From Calcarisporiella thermophila CBS 279.70 (taxonomy: Eukaryota; Calcarisporiellomycota), in NCBI RefSeq assembly GCF_041956535.1, contig NW_027192195.1:660150-724149 (forward strand): 64,000 nt of DNA, given 5' to 3'. Below, piece after piece: positions 10,018 to 21,986 of the stretch (position 1 is the stretch's first letter; the number at the start of each line of letters is the position of its first letter). Under the pieces are notes generated by a model. That model did no database searches and had not been told where the DNA came from. It saw only the letters and a program-made list of their open reading frames with translations. A program made the position numbers and the translations under genes.

Positions 10018-11762
10018 TTACTCCTTCTCCCACCAAACCTCGTTATTTTCTTCACAGCACACCATTCTGGCGACCTCTAACTGATCCCCGTTTGAAGTTG
10101 ATATAGAGATGGAGCCCGCGACGGACCGAAAATCACCACTTGCTTCCTTGAGGATTTCTTGAGAATCGGGCAACTCAATCCGTACCGCTCCGTTTCCCAG
10201 CACTTGGAGGGGCAGTGGGCCCCATTTCCCGAACCAAGCTCGATCGATTTGTGAAGCGAGCGGGCTATCTAATGAGAGGTCCACCGCTTGGCCATCTATC
10301 CGGACGTTCTTCTCTTCGAGGGAGCTCCCCGCGGAGGGGTAAACCACGCGCTCGGATCGCGACACGCCGACAATGGTCCAGCATGCCACGTCTGGAACCG
10401 AGATTCCTGATTCGTCGGTGGTGCTTTTTGTGGTTTTGAGGGTTGCTAAATTCAGCCAAGAGCCGGCGCGATCTTCCTCATCTTCCCCACTACACGAAGA
10501 AATATTGCCCACGGGGACATTGGCCGTGAAGAACTCTCCTGGATTGGCAACGCTCTCCAGTGCCACCTTGTGCATTTGGCCCACCGGGCCCCAAGCATCC
10601 TTCACAGCACCGCGCTCTACTTTTCTCACCCGTACGTGCATCTCCGCGCCTTCGCATTGAAGCACCACTTCCGTGCCATATACTAAGGATTCGCCTCGGC
10701 CGTGGAGGGTCAGCGCGCTCCACCCGGCGGCCGACACCACCAACTGGCCTCCAGCAGACATCTTGACGAACTTGGTGCGAACCGTTTGAGAGTTGATGCG
10801 ATTAAAGAGGGCGATCTGGCTTCCCATCGGAAGCGAGCCACGGGCGGCGGAGGAAGAGGTGGAAGATGAGGAGATGCTTGCAGATTTTTTCGAGGGTTTG
10901 GAGATAATCGTGATGGGACCGGTCTGGACCCGGAGATCCTCTGTGAGATCAAGACGCAGCCGGAAACGCTTGGCTTTGTCGGTGACATGGAGGTTTTTGA
11001 AACGGGTAGTGTGGGTGGAGTCGAGGGGGAGAGTTTGGGCGATGTCACCGACTGAGGCAGAGACCCGCTCGCATGTTAAAGGCCCCCCAACGGTAACGGT
11101 GGGCGGGGGACATAGGAAGCGCTTCTCGGAGCCATATGATTTTTGAGCAACGGAACCGTGCATGCACGTGATAGTCACTGGTTGAACCTAAAGTGAGATA
11201 AGGAGGTTAATGGGCGAGGAATTCAGGGCTGACAAGGTGCGCATGGACTTACATTCGCAACTGGCCAGTACTTTGCTTTCTTGGTTGCCCTCTCTCCGGC
11301 CTCTTCTTCGTCATCCTCACCCTCCTCTGTCTCTTCCTCAGATGACCAGATAGAAGAGGGGGGAGAACTCCTCTGCCGTTTTACGGTGGAGGAGGCAGCA
11401 GCTGACCGCGTAGTTGCCAAGAGGGATGCTATTGCATATTCGTCTGGAGTCAAGTCCATCTCCTCCATGACAGGAGAGGGAGATATCAGAGAGGCGATAG
11501 ACATGGGGGAAGCGGTCTTGGGTCTTGGCACGGCGTCTACGTGATTAGACTCCTCGATTGCGTTGAGGAGGGCGCTGAGGCCACCCGTGGAGGGATGCGG
11601 GGGCGTTGGCTGGAAGTGGCGCCAGCGCTTGTGGTTAAAGAAGGGGTCGTGATTCATAGTGCGGACGGTGGTACGTGTTGCGCTCGTAGCGCCTGTAATG
11701 GCTGGCATTCCTGGGCGGTGGCTGGCTAACAGCAGTGAGAAAATGCAGTCTACGCTATGCAA
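10018..11762 (-). CDS. CSL (CBF1/RBP-J/Su(H)/Lag-1) family transcription factor
   Basis: Sequence-specific nuclear DNA-binding protein that recognises GTGGGAA-like sites. Fungal members (Cbf11/Cbf12 type) act without Notch, in cell adhesion, cell cycle and lipid genes. Exon 1 is 11762-11253 (170 codons) and exon 2 is 11187-10018 (389 codons plus stop), joined across a 65 nt intron. Exon 1 encodes a low-complexity acidic/basic N-terminus. Exon 2 opens with the diagnostic Rel-homology signature VAQKSYGSEKRFLCPPP (183-199), nearly identical to the animal DNA-contacting loop. ISKPSKK and the beta-trefoil motif SQTVRTKFV follow, and a C-terminal Ig-like domain ends the protein. At 559 residues it is shorter than most fungal CSLs but has all three core domains. 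Later in-frame ATGs in exon 1 could be the true start. A GTGGGAA site lies 28 bp upstream of the chosen ATG. Confidence 0.92.
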
Positions 11763-14470
11763 ATGGGATGGGATGGAGGGGAAATGGAACGTGGGAAGAG
11801 GTGTGAGAAAAAAAGGAGCAGCAAGAAGGGGAGGATAATAAGGACCTTTGGGTTGGTTGATGATTTTTCACGTTAGAAAGCTGAGCTGAAAAAATAAAAA
11901 ATTTTTTTTTGTTGACATACATTTTCCTTAAAATCTTAAATGAAAAAGCCTTATCTCGCCTTCATCTGCTCGAATTGCGCCGGTTTTTGATCAATAAGAG
12001 GAGGCCCGCACCATCGCGCAAATCTGGCCGCGGCCCCTCCTCGCCTTCTTCTCGCCATCCCTGCGGTCAGCTCCCGCCGCCCCCACCGCGACCGGCAAGA
12101 GACAAGGCGAGGGGATTTTCTTATCTCGACACATCTATAACAATTTATTTATAATTTATTAACTCGGCCAGCGGATGGTGTCACCATTATCATCTCCATC
12201 ACGCTAATCCATTGGGTATCTGAAATCCAAAATCCTCCGGATGACACATTAGGCAGATTGCTAGATCCATCGCCCCTAGCTTCCGATCCCCACGGTTTTT
12301 CTCACACCGTGGAGGCTAGTCAGGTCGCTGCAAATCGCCATGCTTCGCGCCGGCTTTCTTGGGCTTTGACACCCCCGACGGCCGCAAGCTGGCTACCGCA
12401 AGCCGTCTAAACAATCAGCCCATCCAGCCTTATCTCGAGCCCATCTAAGCATGCATCCCATGCCAGACCGCCAGCGGCACCTCTTTGGCCCAAGGGTAGC
12501 TAAGCAAAAGGGGTTTTTCCGCAGGTTTATAGAGGATAGATCTCCCGATGTTTATCGCTGAAATAGGAGTCTAAAATCCAAGGAAAAATCGCGCTGAGAA
12601 ATTAGTATAAGCATCGATGAGATCATACCAATCGGTGACTGGATCCGAGCTTTTCCGTGGCTTCGTGCTCTATCCGATGAGTTAGATAACCGCAAGGCTG
12701 TATCAAAACTGCGTGTTCAGACCCTCTCCGCCTCTTGGCATTTTTCAGCGGGATCTACAAAACCCGCAGTGAAATGAGAGCGTCCTCATACAACCACTAA
12801 TGATAATATAATCACCAGGAGCGATTCAAAATCTTGTTCTTTTATCAAGCATCTACATTTAAAGTAGATGAATGTAGAGAGAAATTCGGAGCAGAGCTAT
12901 TAGATGAAGCGCTACTCCCTCACCCAATCTCAAATGAGAATGGGCTGCCTTGTAAGTCCATAACCAAATACTAGTGCAAAACAATGTTTGTTGATCAAGC
13001 CAACGATATCAGTTTCCAAACAACGAGCATTGACCTCTAAATGGCCATACTTTTTTTTAGTTCGCTTAAGACAATCGAGGCTAATACTGAGTTTTCTCAG
13101 AAAAACACATCTAACTGGGATATAAACTATCTCTAAATGAGTTACCTAGAATGGAATTTAAGGGTTAAAATAGTATTTCATCAAAATGCTTTTTACCCCA
13201 AAAGAGTTTTGACAGATGCCATATTCTGAAGGGAAGATTCCACCAAGCCGTTTATTTTCTCAATAAATTTGCGTTGGTTCAAAGTTGAGAAATAATCCTG
13301 ATATCAATACACTTTCCTTAGGGCAAAATTTGTGAATTACCATGAACGCGCCCGGGCCGGTCGCATTTCATTGAGATATCAGAAGACGCTACTACTATAA
13401 GATCTTCGCAAGATGTCTTGATTTTTGAAATCCAGGGGTGAAATACTTCTCTCATTTCTTAGTAGATCGAAGGCAATTGGACCATGTCAACTCCCGATTT
13501 AATAATTTGGGAATATCAGAGACATAATAAGCGGAAATCCCGTCGAAGATTTCACGCTACTCAATATACTGGCTTTATATCAGTGACCAAGATGACGAGA
13601 ACTTGAATATCAATCAAGCATAGACAAGCTGAAGGCACCTCAGAAAGAGCAAACGTGAAAGACTATCTCTGAAGATAAGCTTCTTATATCCCCCAAAATA
13701 TATATTTCCCAGCGTGATTGTATTAGTTCAAGGGTGTTTTTTTTGGAAACATGTCGAGCACCTTAGCAGTCGCTTCCTGAATGACCCTCATTTATCTTGG
13801 TCACACCCATCTACACTAGAGAAAAACCAGAAAAATTCTAGTATTCTTGATGAACTTCAATGGAGCGGCTTAGAATTAGCGTAACCTATTTCAGATAGCG
13901 TTGGAGGTATGAGGGGACTTAATTTGGATTGCCTGGTTACGAGTGTAGTGGCGCATTTACTAAATAGAAGGCCAATTTCCAAGGGACCCAAACCCCCCCA
14001 GAGCAGTCAACTTAAGCTTACTATCTGGGTCTATTAGAGTTTCCATAAGCCCTTTCTACCCCAATTAGCCAAATGTAGGGGGATGGGCTACCAAGTGGTG
14101 TGAGTAAACAAGGTGTGCAAAAAAGGACATGAGAGAGAGTTCAAGAAAGCTAGGTTATAGATGGCTGTGCAGAAAATAGGGAAAGTAAAAAGGAAAAGTG
14201 CTTAAGGTATAAAGTAGATTTCACACTGCATCTTATTTTCGCTCGCAAATTTTGTATTTCATTTTAACATAAATTTTAATTTAGATTCAGTTTTGTGACA
14301 TCTTCAAATCTCTATACCCTTTTAGTAAAATCCGCATCGACCAAGTGAAAAAAATAACCCTTGGATGCGTGAAAAAGGTTCTAGTCAGCGGACAAACGCG
14401 AACATCGAAGAGAAGTAGGAAAGAAAAAAAAAAACGAACATTGAAACTGCATAGACTCCATAGATCCTAA
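11763..14470. other. 2.7 kb without a recognisable gene; possible long promoter or noncoding RNA
   Basis: Lies between the divergent CSL and methyltransferase starts. No open frame over about 80 codons resembles a protein, and the stretch is rich in stops on both strands. The part from about 12000 to 12800 is more GC-rich and contains several small perfect stems: 12290-12296 with 12306-12312, 12377-12382 with 12402-12407, and 12748-12752 with 12763-12767. From about 12850 to 14300 composition returns to ordinary AT-rich DNA. No tRNA B box, RNase P core or rRNA match was recognised. Confidence 0.5.
11790..11797 (+). promoter_or_regulatory. Candidate CSL-response element (CGTGGGAA) upstream of the CSL gene
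   Basis: An exact match to the consensus site bound by CSL proteins lies just 5' of the CSL start codon. Its position suggests autoregulation. A 7-mer is expected several times by chance in 64 kb on two strands, so position is the only supporting argument. Confidence 0.35.
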
Positions 14471-15909
14471 ATGGGCCACGTAAAATCGACTCTTCATAGT
14501 CCCAAAAAGTCCAAAAGCCAACAAGTTCTCTCATCAAAACCCTCATTCCCGCCACGAGTTCGCGCTAGCGAAGTCTCTGCGACTAATGCAACATGGTCTT
14601 CATTAACTACGCCCTCCATGCCGCAAGCAGCGGCATCTGCACCTGCATGGGCGGGGCACAGCCCTACGGAATCAGATCCAAATTTAGGAGGAATTAGCTA
14701 CAGACTCGTGGACGGAAGGCGTTTGTTGAACGTAAGAGGTAAGTTTTCCGCAGTTCCAAGGAGTGGATTTGGCGAGGATTTGTGGGTTGAAATTAACGAT
14801 TATCTCCGTGGGTGGGATCTGTTCTGTTTTGTTCACGTGCTGAATAGGATTGAAATACATGCTTCCGCATGATGAGCTTGAAATCGATCGGCTACAGATG
14901 CAACACTATATATTTCGATATCTATTCCAAGGGTTAGTACTTTAGTGAATTGCTTTATGAGAAACGGTCTATTCATAGGCATTTTTTATGTCACTAGCAA
15001 CTTCTCTGCTCCGGTTCATGACTTATTACGATCTGGAGCAACGGTGTTGGACGCAGGGTTAGCTTATTGGATCTGAAGCCGTAATTTGTGCTCATTGTGA
15101 CAAATACTCTTTTATGCACTCATTGATAGATGTGGGCCGGGATCTTGGACCATGGAAATGGCCACCGAATTCTCTAAAACGATGTTTATTGGGATTGACA
15201 TCGCAAACTCCTTTCCAACCGCTATTGTTCCGCCAAATTGTACCTTCCGGATAACAAATATGGTGGAGCCGCTTCCGTTCGAAAATGCAACCTTTGACTT
15301 TATCTATATGCGATCGATGGCACTCGCGTTCACAAAAGAGCAATGGCCGCTTGTATTGTCAGAGCTGATGCGCGTATTAAAGCCAGGCGGTTACTTAGAA
15401 TGGACAGAGCAAGACCTAGAATTTAAGCGGAGAGGTCCCATTTTTACAAAATGGAATGATCAAGGTAACCTTCCCCATAGGGACACTTCCACTTGTGCTA
15501 TGCTATTGTTATTCACGCTTTTGCCTATTTCTCTGCAGTCCTCTACAGTCTCCGTGCTCGCGACATCTCTCCCACCCTTGCCCGTAGCCTGCAACGCCAC
15601 CTCCAATCCACACAGTCTGCCACCAACGTTCGCAAAACCTATGTATCATTACCGATTGGGCGCTGGGGGGGCCGGTGCGGAGATCTGGCGCGATCTGATT
15701 TCGAGGCCGTCATGAAGGCGCTCAAACCTTCTCTCCTAATTGCACTTGGAATTTCTAGCGAGGATTATGATTCGATGTGTGAGAAGAGTTTGGTTGAGTT
15801 TGAGGAGTACAAGACCTATGGAAACGTGTATGTATGTACGGCGGAAAAGGTGGGCGAGCACACTCCACCTTCAGAAAAGGAAGAGGGTAATGATTTGGTT
15901 AAGGAGTAG
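14471..15909 (+). CDS. Class I SAM-dependent methyltransferase (TAM-type, LaeA-like fold)
   Basis: Five exons give 372 codons: 14471-14738, 14848-14932, 14998-15057, 15130-15464, 15539-15909, all phases consistent. The first 80 residues are a Ser/Pro-rich leader. The conserved prelude PHDELEIDRLQMQHYIFR comes next, then motif I VLDAGCGPGSW (about 134-144), acidic loop GIDIAN, motif II region FENATFDFIYMR and post-motif LMRVLKPGGYLEW. This order is typical of the methyltransferases expanded in zygomycete-grade fungi. The substrate cannot be told from sequence; members range from small-molecule to protein methylation. A WGGRCG motif near the C-terminus fits the same group. Confidence 0.88.
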
Positions 15910-16359
15910 TGCTTTTTTCCCATCCCATCCTTCTTGTCGGCAATATTCGGTAGTATTGATAAGCATTTTGGCGTTATTATCTTTATTGATGTTATTTCAC
16001 ATTTCCGTTGATGGATCTTTCTCCACAATTTTGCGTTTGAACTTTTTTTTTTTGTTTTTTTGTTAATATCCTCTCTCTCTTCCTCTTTTTTTGTTCTACC
16101 CCCTCTCGTCCTCCTCCATTAATCCTTTATAATTCGCTCTACTGCTGTTTGGACTTTTGTAAAAACTACTTTTTTTCACTCTGTTTTCTTGGTTTGTTTT
16201 TCTCTCTATATTCTTTCTCTATTTTAATTCATATAGTTTCACTTTCCCTATTCGGTTTTATTGATACTAATGAAGAGATAAAAAGAAGAGTAAAGCCAGC
16301 CGTAAATTACCAACATTACATGAAAAAAAAAATGGATTGCAGAAACGAATTTACTCAAA
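15910..16359. other. T-rich convergent intergenic region
   Basis: 3' flanks of the methyltransferase and Clf1 genes. Dominated by T and TC runs, with AATAAA-poor composition. Small open frames here are low complexity and overlap the Clf1 3' end antisense. No gene is seen. Confidence 0.6.
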
Positions 16360-18953
16360 CTAATCATCATCCTCGTCATTTTCTTTTCTTCTCTTAGCTT
16401 CTCTTTCCTTCCCGTCCTCACCATCTTCCGCCGCCTCCTCTTCATCATGGTCGCCCTCTTCCTCATCGTCGTCCTCGTCATCCTGCTGCATTTGCTGCTT
16501 CCAGCGATATGCCATATCCAGTAGGTTCTTCACAGGCTTCCTAGCCTCGTCATCCGGGAAGACATACTCATAGTACTCTTCGAATTGACCCTCTGCGCCT
16601 TCAACACGTCGCCGTTTCTTAATCACTCTCGGCATTCTTGCCTTGACGGCCTCACTTTCTGCCTCGGTGCCATGCTCTGCTTCAAACTCACGCCATGCCT
16701 CCAGTAGCAGCACACGATCCTCCTGCAGCCCAGCATCCTTCATACGCTTGTAGGCCTGGTTGTATACGTTCCTTGCGCGCTCCACTGGCGATAGCTCATC
16801 TTCTCCCTCCCCTTCAGCCCCGGCAGGAACGGACAGTTCAAACCGTGCATAGGAGTTCCAAACTTTCACATGACTTGTTCTCTCAAGAAGTCGTTCATAC
16901 AGCTGCCGCGTGCGCTGATACTCTTCCTCCTCGAATTCAAAGTCAATATAGCCCTTCCACAGCACTTCGGGCATATCGAGTACAGGCTGTTTAACGGCTA
17001 GCTCAAAGATCGCTCGGGCACGTTCCGTCTCCTCAAGTGCATGTTCAAGCTCTGCAAATTGAATCCACGTGGCGCAATTGGCAGGATTGTACTCGAGATA
17101 CTTGGTGTAGAGAGTACGTACGCGGTCAAATTCTTTTAACTATTATTGACAGAAAAAAAGAACCGAGTTAGAACCCCAATCGACCATGTCCTCAATGTTC
17201 TAAAAGACATTACACTCATCTCAAGTTCAATATAGCCCTTGAAGAGTTTATCCTTTGGACACATGCCGATAGCTCGTCCTAGTGCCTTGCGTGCATCACT
17301 TAGATTTAACTGACGCACTTCAAACTGGGCATAAAGTAACCAGATCTTTGCGAAAGTAAACTCTTTATGTGGTATAAGACGTAGACATTCTGTGTAAATA
17401 TCGCGTGTACGAGTATAATCTCGCGTCTCCAGCTCTTCATAGAGTGCATAGTTGATCCATAGATAGATATAGCGGCGCCAAAATCTCTTTTCCTGAATTA
17501 TCAAACAAAAACACGTAGTTAGGTATCAATCTTTACTGCAAGCAAGCAAATATAAATCAATCTAATTACATTTAAAGGTGGGGCTTGAGCAATGGCACGC
17601 TCGTACACTTCTCTTACCCGCTCAGCATCCCCTGTGCCTTCTTCCAAGCGAGCATAATCAAACCAGACGTCATAGTTTTTCGGGTTTTCTTTAAGCTCCT
17701 TTAATTGTACTTTAATTTAGTAATCAGCGTGCCTCCATCTAATTTAATTTTTGTCCCTACCTCCTCATATTTGATCCTTCGCTTTCCAATTATCACGTCT
17801 TCCATCTCATCTCTCTCGCCGTACTGACGCTCGAAATTAGTGTACTGCTTGTATAGGGCCTCGCTCTTGGACCGCGGAAGTCGTTCAAGAGCGTACTTGT
17901 AAATAACTCTGGCGCGATCATACTAGATAAAATACAATTAGCCAATCTAATATTTGCTTCAAGTATATGGCTTGGTACATACCTCACGCATCTTTGTCTC
18001 GAATTTCGCAAAAGCAATAAATACCCTTTGGTCCGCATGGGCATCCCCTAGGTACTCAGTTGCCCGCTGGTATATTGAGCGCACCCTTTCTGGGTCATTG
18101 AAGTCTTCCTCAAAATGGGCCCACTTGAGCCAATTCTTTGGCTCAGGATGCACACTAACAAATCTTTCATAAATAGCTCTGGCCCGCTCAGTCTCACCAT
18201 ATCGCTTCTCCATTTTCACATACGCAAGCCATGCATCCTCCGCTGGCTCCCATTGCATCCATCGCTCGAAAATTTCACGCGCACCGCTAATATTTCCAAG
18301 CATTTCCTCCATGTATACGTATTTAAACCATAATTGGTCGACACGAGGAAGAAGGCGAACGGCGCGATCGAATAGATTACGTGCATGGTTCACATTACGA
18401 TTCTTCATTTCCATTTCACAATAATGGAGGTACAAAGTGGTATTACGTGGTTCAACATCCAGAGCGCGCTCGTATACCGACCGAGCCCTAAATTAAAGAA
18501 TGCTGATTTAGCTTTGTTCAGAAATGCAAATTGGTCCACTAGCACAATAGCATACCTATCGAGTTCTTTCTGACTTTCCTCCCATTTTGCATATTTGAGC
18601 CAATTTCCAACGTTCAGGCGATTCCGCCGAATGATGTCTTCGTATTCTTTACGTTTACGCTGGCGGTATTCAGATAATTCCTCGAGATCAGAAATCTTTT
18701 GCCTAGGCGCGGGCTTTACGGCCTCTTGACGTTCCTTGGCCTCACGCAGAATCTGCTCTGCAGTGATCTGGATCGGGGCCGGGTTTTTGTTCTTGACCTG
18801 TATAAGCAATAATCACGGTCAATCTATGTCTTTAACACTCGACATCCAAATTGCGCAGCAAAAATGGTGCAATGAAAAGCACGTAATAGTGGTAAATAAA
18901 AAGAAACCGCCTATTACCTTAGGAGGTCGTCCGCTCTTGGCACCTCCATCCAT
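16360..18953 (-). CDS. CLF1: Pre-mRNA-splicing factor Clf1/Syf3 (Crooked neck)
   Basis: Scaffold of the NineTeen complex (Prp19-associated) in the spliceosome, active in the nucleus. Seven exons give 710 codons: 18953-18918, 18797-18556, 18487-17983, 17922-17761, 17698-17570, 17492-17214, 17139-16360. The N-terminus reads GRPPK, then across the first intron [15 protein letters not shown], the invariant start of this family. About fifteen HAT (half-a-TPR) repeats fill the rest, with recurring patterns such as [28 protein letters not shown] and RARAIYERF. The tail is an acidic/basic low-complexity stretch ([15 protein letters not shown]). Length matches yeast and human orthologues. It shares a 185 bp promoter with the DNAJC11 gene. 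Confidence 0.96.
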
Positions 18954-19138
18954 GTTAACGGTGGTGTACTTCAAATCTCTGGAAAAGTTAAGGTTATATC
19001 TTGCCTATTTCTTTAAAAACCCAAGCCACGTTCAATCTTCATTTGTTTTTGGAGCCTATATGATTGAACCGTGTCCCTTCACGAAATAGTGCGTTTTGTA
19101 AAATATCCTTCTAGCATTCCTTTGACATTTCTCCAGCG

Positions 19139-21598
19139 ATGGATCCGTACGAGGAAGTGAATTCATCGCTACCGAACGATCGTGATTTGGGTGGAGAGGA
19201 GGAGCCGGAATGGGAGTTTGCCGAGCGCATGGATAATCTTGAAAGCGAACTCGAGCCACCCCCGCTAGATTTCTATGGAGTGTTGGGGGTGAGCCGAACT
19301 TCGTCTGAGGAAGAAATTAAGGACGCGTATCGCCGATTGTGCCGAGTTTTTCATCCGGATCGGGTATCATTTTTTTGCTGACCTCGACTTTTGCTGAAAA
19401 ACTATACTGACACGATTCTTTATCATTAGCACGTCGATGAAGAAAAGCGTAAAATGGCTGAATCTAAATTCCATGTGATACACAAGGCTTATGAAGGTGG
19501 GTACTGGCGATATTGTGCGCATTTTTTAGATCTAATTTGAACTGACTTGTTGTATCCTGTAGTACTGACTAACCCTGGGAAACGAACGATCTATGATGCA
19601 TATGGCGAGGAAGGTTTACAAACCTCATGGGAGCTTGGACCACGGTTGAAGACGCCCGCTGAGGTGAGTTGCACATTACAACTAATTATATAGGTGAACT
19701 TTCCTAATTAGTTACGTACCTAGATGCGCGAAGAATTTGAGAAACAGGCTCGTCTAAAACGTGAAGCCGAAATCGAAAATTTGGTTCGATCTAAGGTACT
19801 GGAAAAGAAATAATGTTCGCAGCAATAAACCGAGATGGGCTGCTCTAACTTGCGATTATTAGGCCAAATTCCAACTCGGGGTAGATGCTAGTCAAGTCTT
19901 TAACACGTACCAGGCGCCAGTGCCTGGCTTCGCCACCGCCGGCCGGAAACAAGCACAAGTCGGGATCCTTGGCCGTTTATCGCGGGTTGAAATCCAGCAG
20001 CTGTCAATGAAGCACTCGTTTGAGAGCCCACTAGGCTCGCAGACACATGGGATCGTTGGTGGATCGATGGTTGCCCGGAATGGGATCGGAGGGGGCAACT
20101 TAAGTGGTGCGGTAAGACACACTTTCTCGCCACGACTATGGGTAGAGGCGGGCGCTTCGATTATGAAGCCCAGGGTAATGCACCTGAAAGGTTTTTATAG
20201 CATCGATTCAGATACGTGAGTGATAATCACCCCTATCGAAATATACGAGTGCATTTTTTGATCTCGCCTTTGGACATATCCCGCCCTCTAGGTTCCTGAA
20301 TGCACAAGCCCAAGGTTATTCTTTGTACGCACCGCCGATACTCGGCATCACGGCAGGTCGCCGTATAGGAGAAGGAGTGACAGGATTCCTTACATACAAG
20401 ACGGGGGTATGGTCACTTGGACCCTGGGGTGCAGGATACAGCAACATGTTCCGTGGAGAGAAGTCTGCAGTCTCTGTTGGTGTGAGTGGAGTAACGAAGA
20501 GTGGAAGGAACTATACCATCGAGCTTCAGGTTTGTATATCTTTATATATTCTCAGCTCTAATTGGATTAATTCCTAACGTACTTTTACTTTTTCGCTAGA
20601 CTGGAATTGCTCAATCTTACATTTCGGCAGATTATAACTGGAAACTCCCAGACAGCGTCCGACTACGTGTCAATGGTGCCCTTACCACTGTGGGGGGCAT
20701 TCAATTTAGCGTTGGTGGGGACCGGCGTGTGACCAAACATGCTAGAATAGCCATGGCAGTGGAAATGGGCTTGGCCACTGGTGTATGCCTTAAATTTATG
20801 GTGACACGTTTGGGCCAGTCTCTTGTATTGCCAATCATGCTCTCGGGAGACTTAGATTTGAAGCTAGCTTTCTGGGCCGCAGTGCTGCCGTCGTGTGCAT
20901 ATTTGGCAGTAGATCGAGCTGTGCTTAAACCAAGGAGAAGAAAGAAGGCTCAAGAGTATGTGTACATGGTTTACACAACCAATTTGTTCCATCTTTAAAG
21001 TTTTTTTTTACCATCTCTTCAGGCGTTTGGAGATGCTCCGGGCTCACCACGCTGAAGCAATTGCACACAGACGACGTGAAGCTGAGGAGGCAACGCGACT
21101 ACTCTTGGATATGGTCACCCGGAAGGTAGAACAAGAGGAGCGGCGAAATGGTATACAATATATAAACTTCGAGCAATTATAAATGTGTAGTAACGAGCGC
21201 TCCTCTCCCCTCTCTTTGTTTTTCTTTAGGACTTGTGATTGTCGAGGCCGTTTACGGAAATCTTGACTCTCCCAAAGACCAGATGAACACCGACGGAGCC
21301 AACCCTACCGTCATTAACGTTACGGTTCCTGTCCAAGCCCTCGTGAACAATTCTCAATTGATCATCCCAGGTGGATACTCGAAATCAAATATCTTAGGGT
21401 TCTATGACCCATGCATGGGCGAAAAGAAGCATCTTCGTATCCGGTATCGTTTCCAACACAAGCTCCACGAAATCACGATTGAGGATCGGCAATCTGTAGC
21501 ATGCCCTTTAAGATGTAGGTGTTGCTACCTCATTTTTCATCTACCACTGTACTTATATATTTATATTCACCTAAATAGCGCACATCGTTGACAACTAA
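19139..21598 (+). CDS. DNAJC11: DNAJC11-like J-domain protein of mitochondria
   Basis: Orthologues associate with the MICOS/MIB cristae-organising machinery at the mitochondrial membranes and recruit Hsp70. Nine or ten exons encode about 560 residues, the same size as the human protein. The J domain lies at residues about 43-105 with the HPD triad at 72-74 (RVFHPDR), interrupted directly after by an intron. A central beta-rich region follows ([41 protein letters not shown]), matching the porin-like middle of DNAJC11. A helical segment ([13 protein letters not shown]) comes next. The C-terminal DUF3395 domain has [18 protein letters not shown] [16 protein letters not shown] and LLGFYDP-like ILGFYDP. 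The final exon encodes only the HIVDN tail. Budding yeast has no clear equivalent. Confidence 0.92.
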
Positions 21599-21986
21599 TA
21601 AGCACCGAAGAATTCCTGGTTTTTTTTTTTTTGTTTGCTTCTTAATTCACTTTGGGTGATCCTCTGTGGTTTGTTGGAGAGAAAGAGAGGAAAATGATAA
21701 ATCTACAAAATAGACAAAAAAATTATATAATTATAAAAAAAAATGGCTCGAAGGTTACAGAGTAAACATTGAAATGTCAATATAGGATTGCACGCAATAG
21801 GAAGGAGAAAGTAAAATAAACCAAGAAAAAATTGCGCATGAAGGGAAAAAAAAAAGAGAAAGTCAGCAAAAATAACAATTTTATAAAAAATAAAAAAATC
21901 AAAGAAAAAAAAGACAATAATCTCAAAATAATACATAAAAAAAACAAATAAATATGTTACTAAATCCCATGGATACTTATATATTT
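21599..21986. other. A-rich convergent intergenic region
   Basis: 3' flanks of DNAJC11 and SOG2. Long A and T runs; no gene is seen. Confidence 0.6.

Noticed and set aside
12650-12720. Possible tRNA-like or RNase P-like structure
   Set aside because: No B box, no acceptor stem pairing and none of the conserved RNase P core bases were found.
13430-13500. Fragment aggggtgaaatact resembling the 18S rRNA segment GGGGTGAAATTCT
   Set aside because: Similarity covers only about a dozen bases and neighbouring conserved rRNA sequence is absent.
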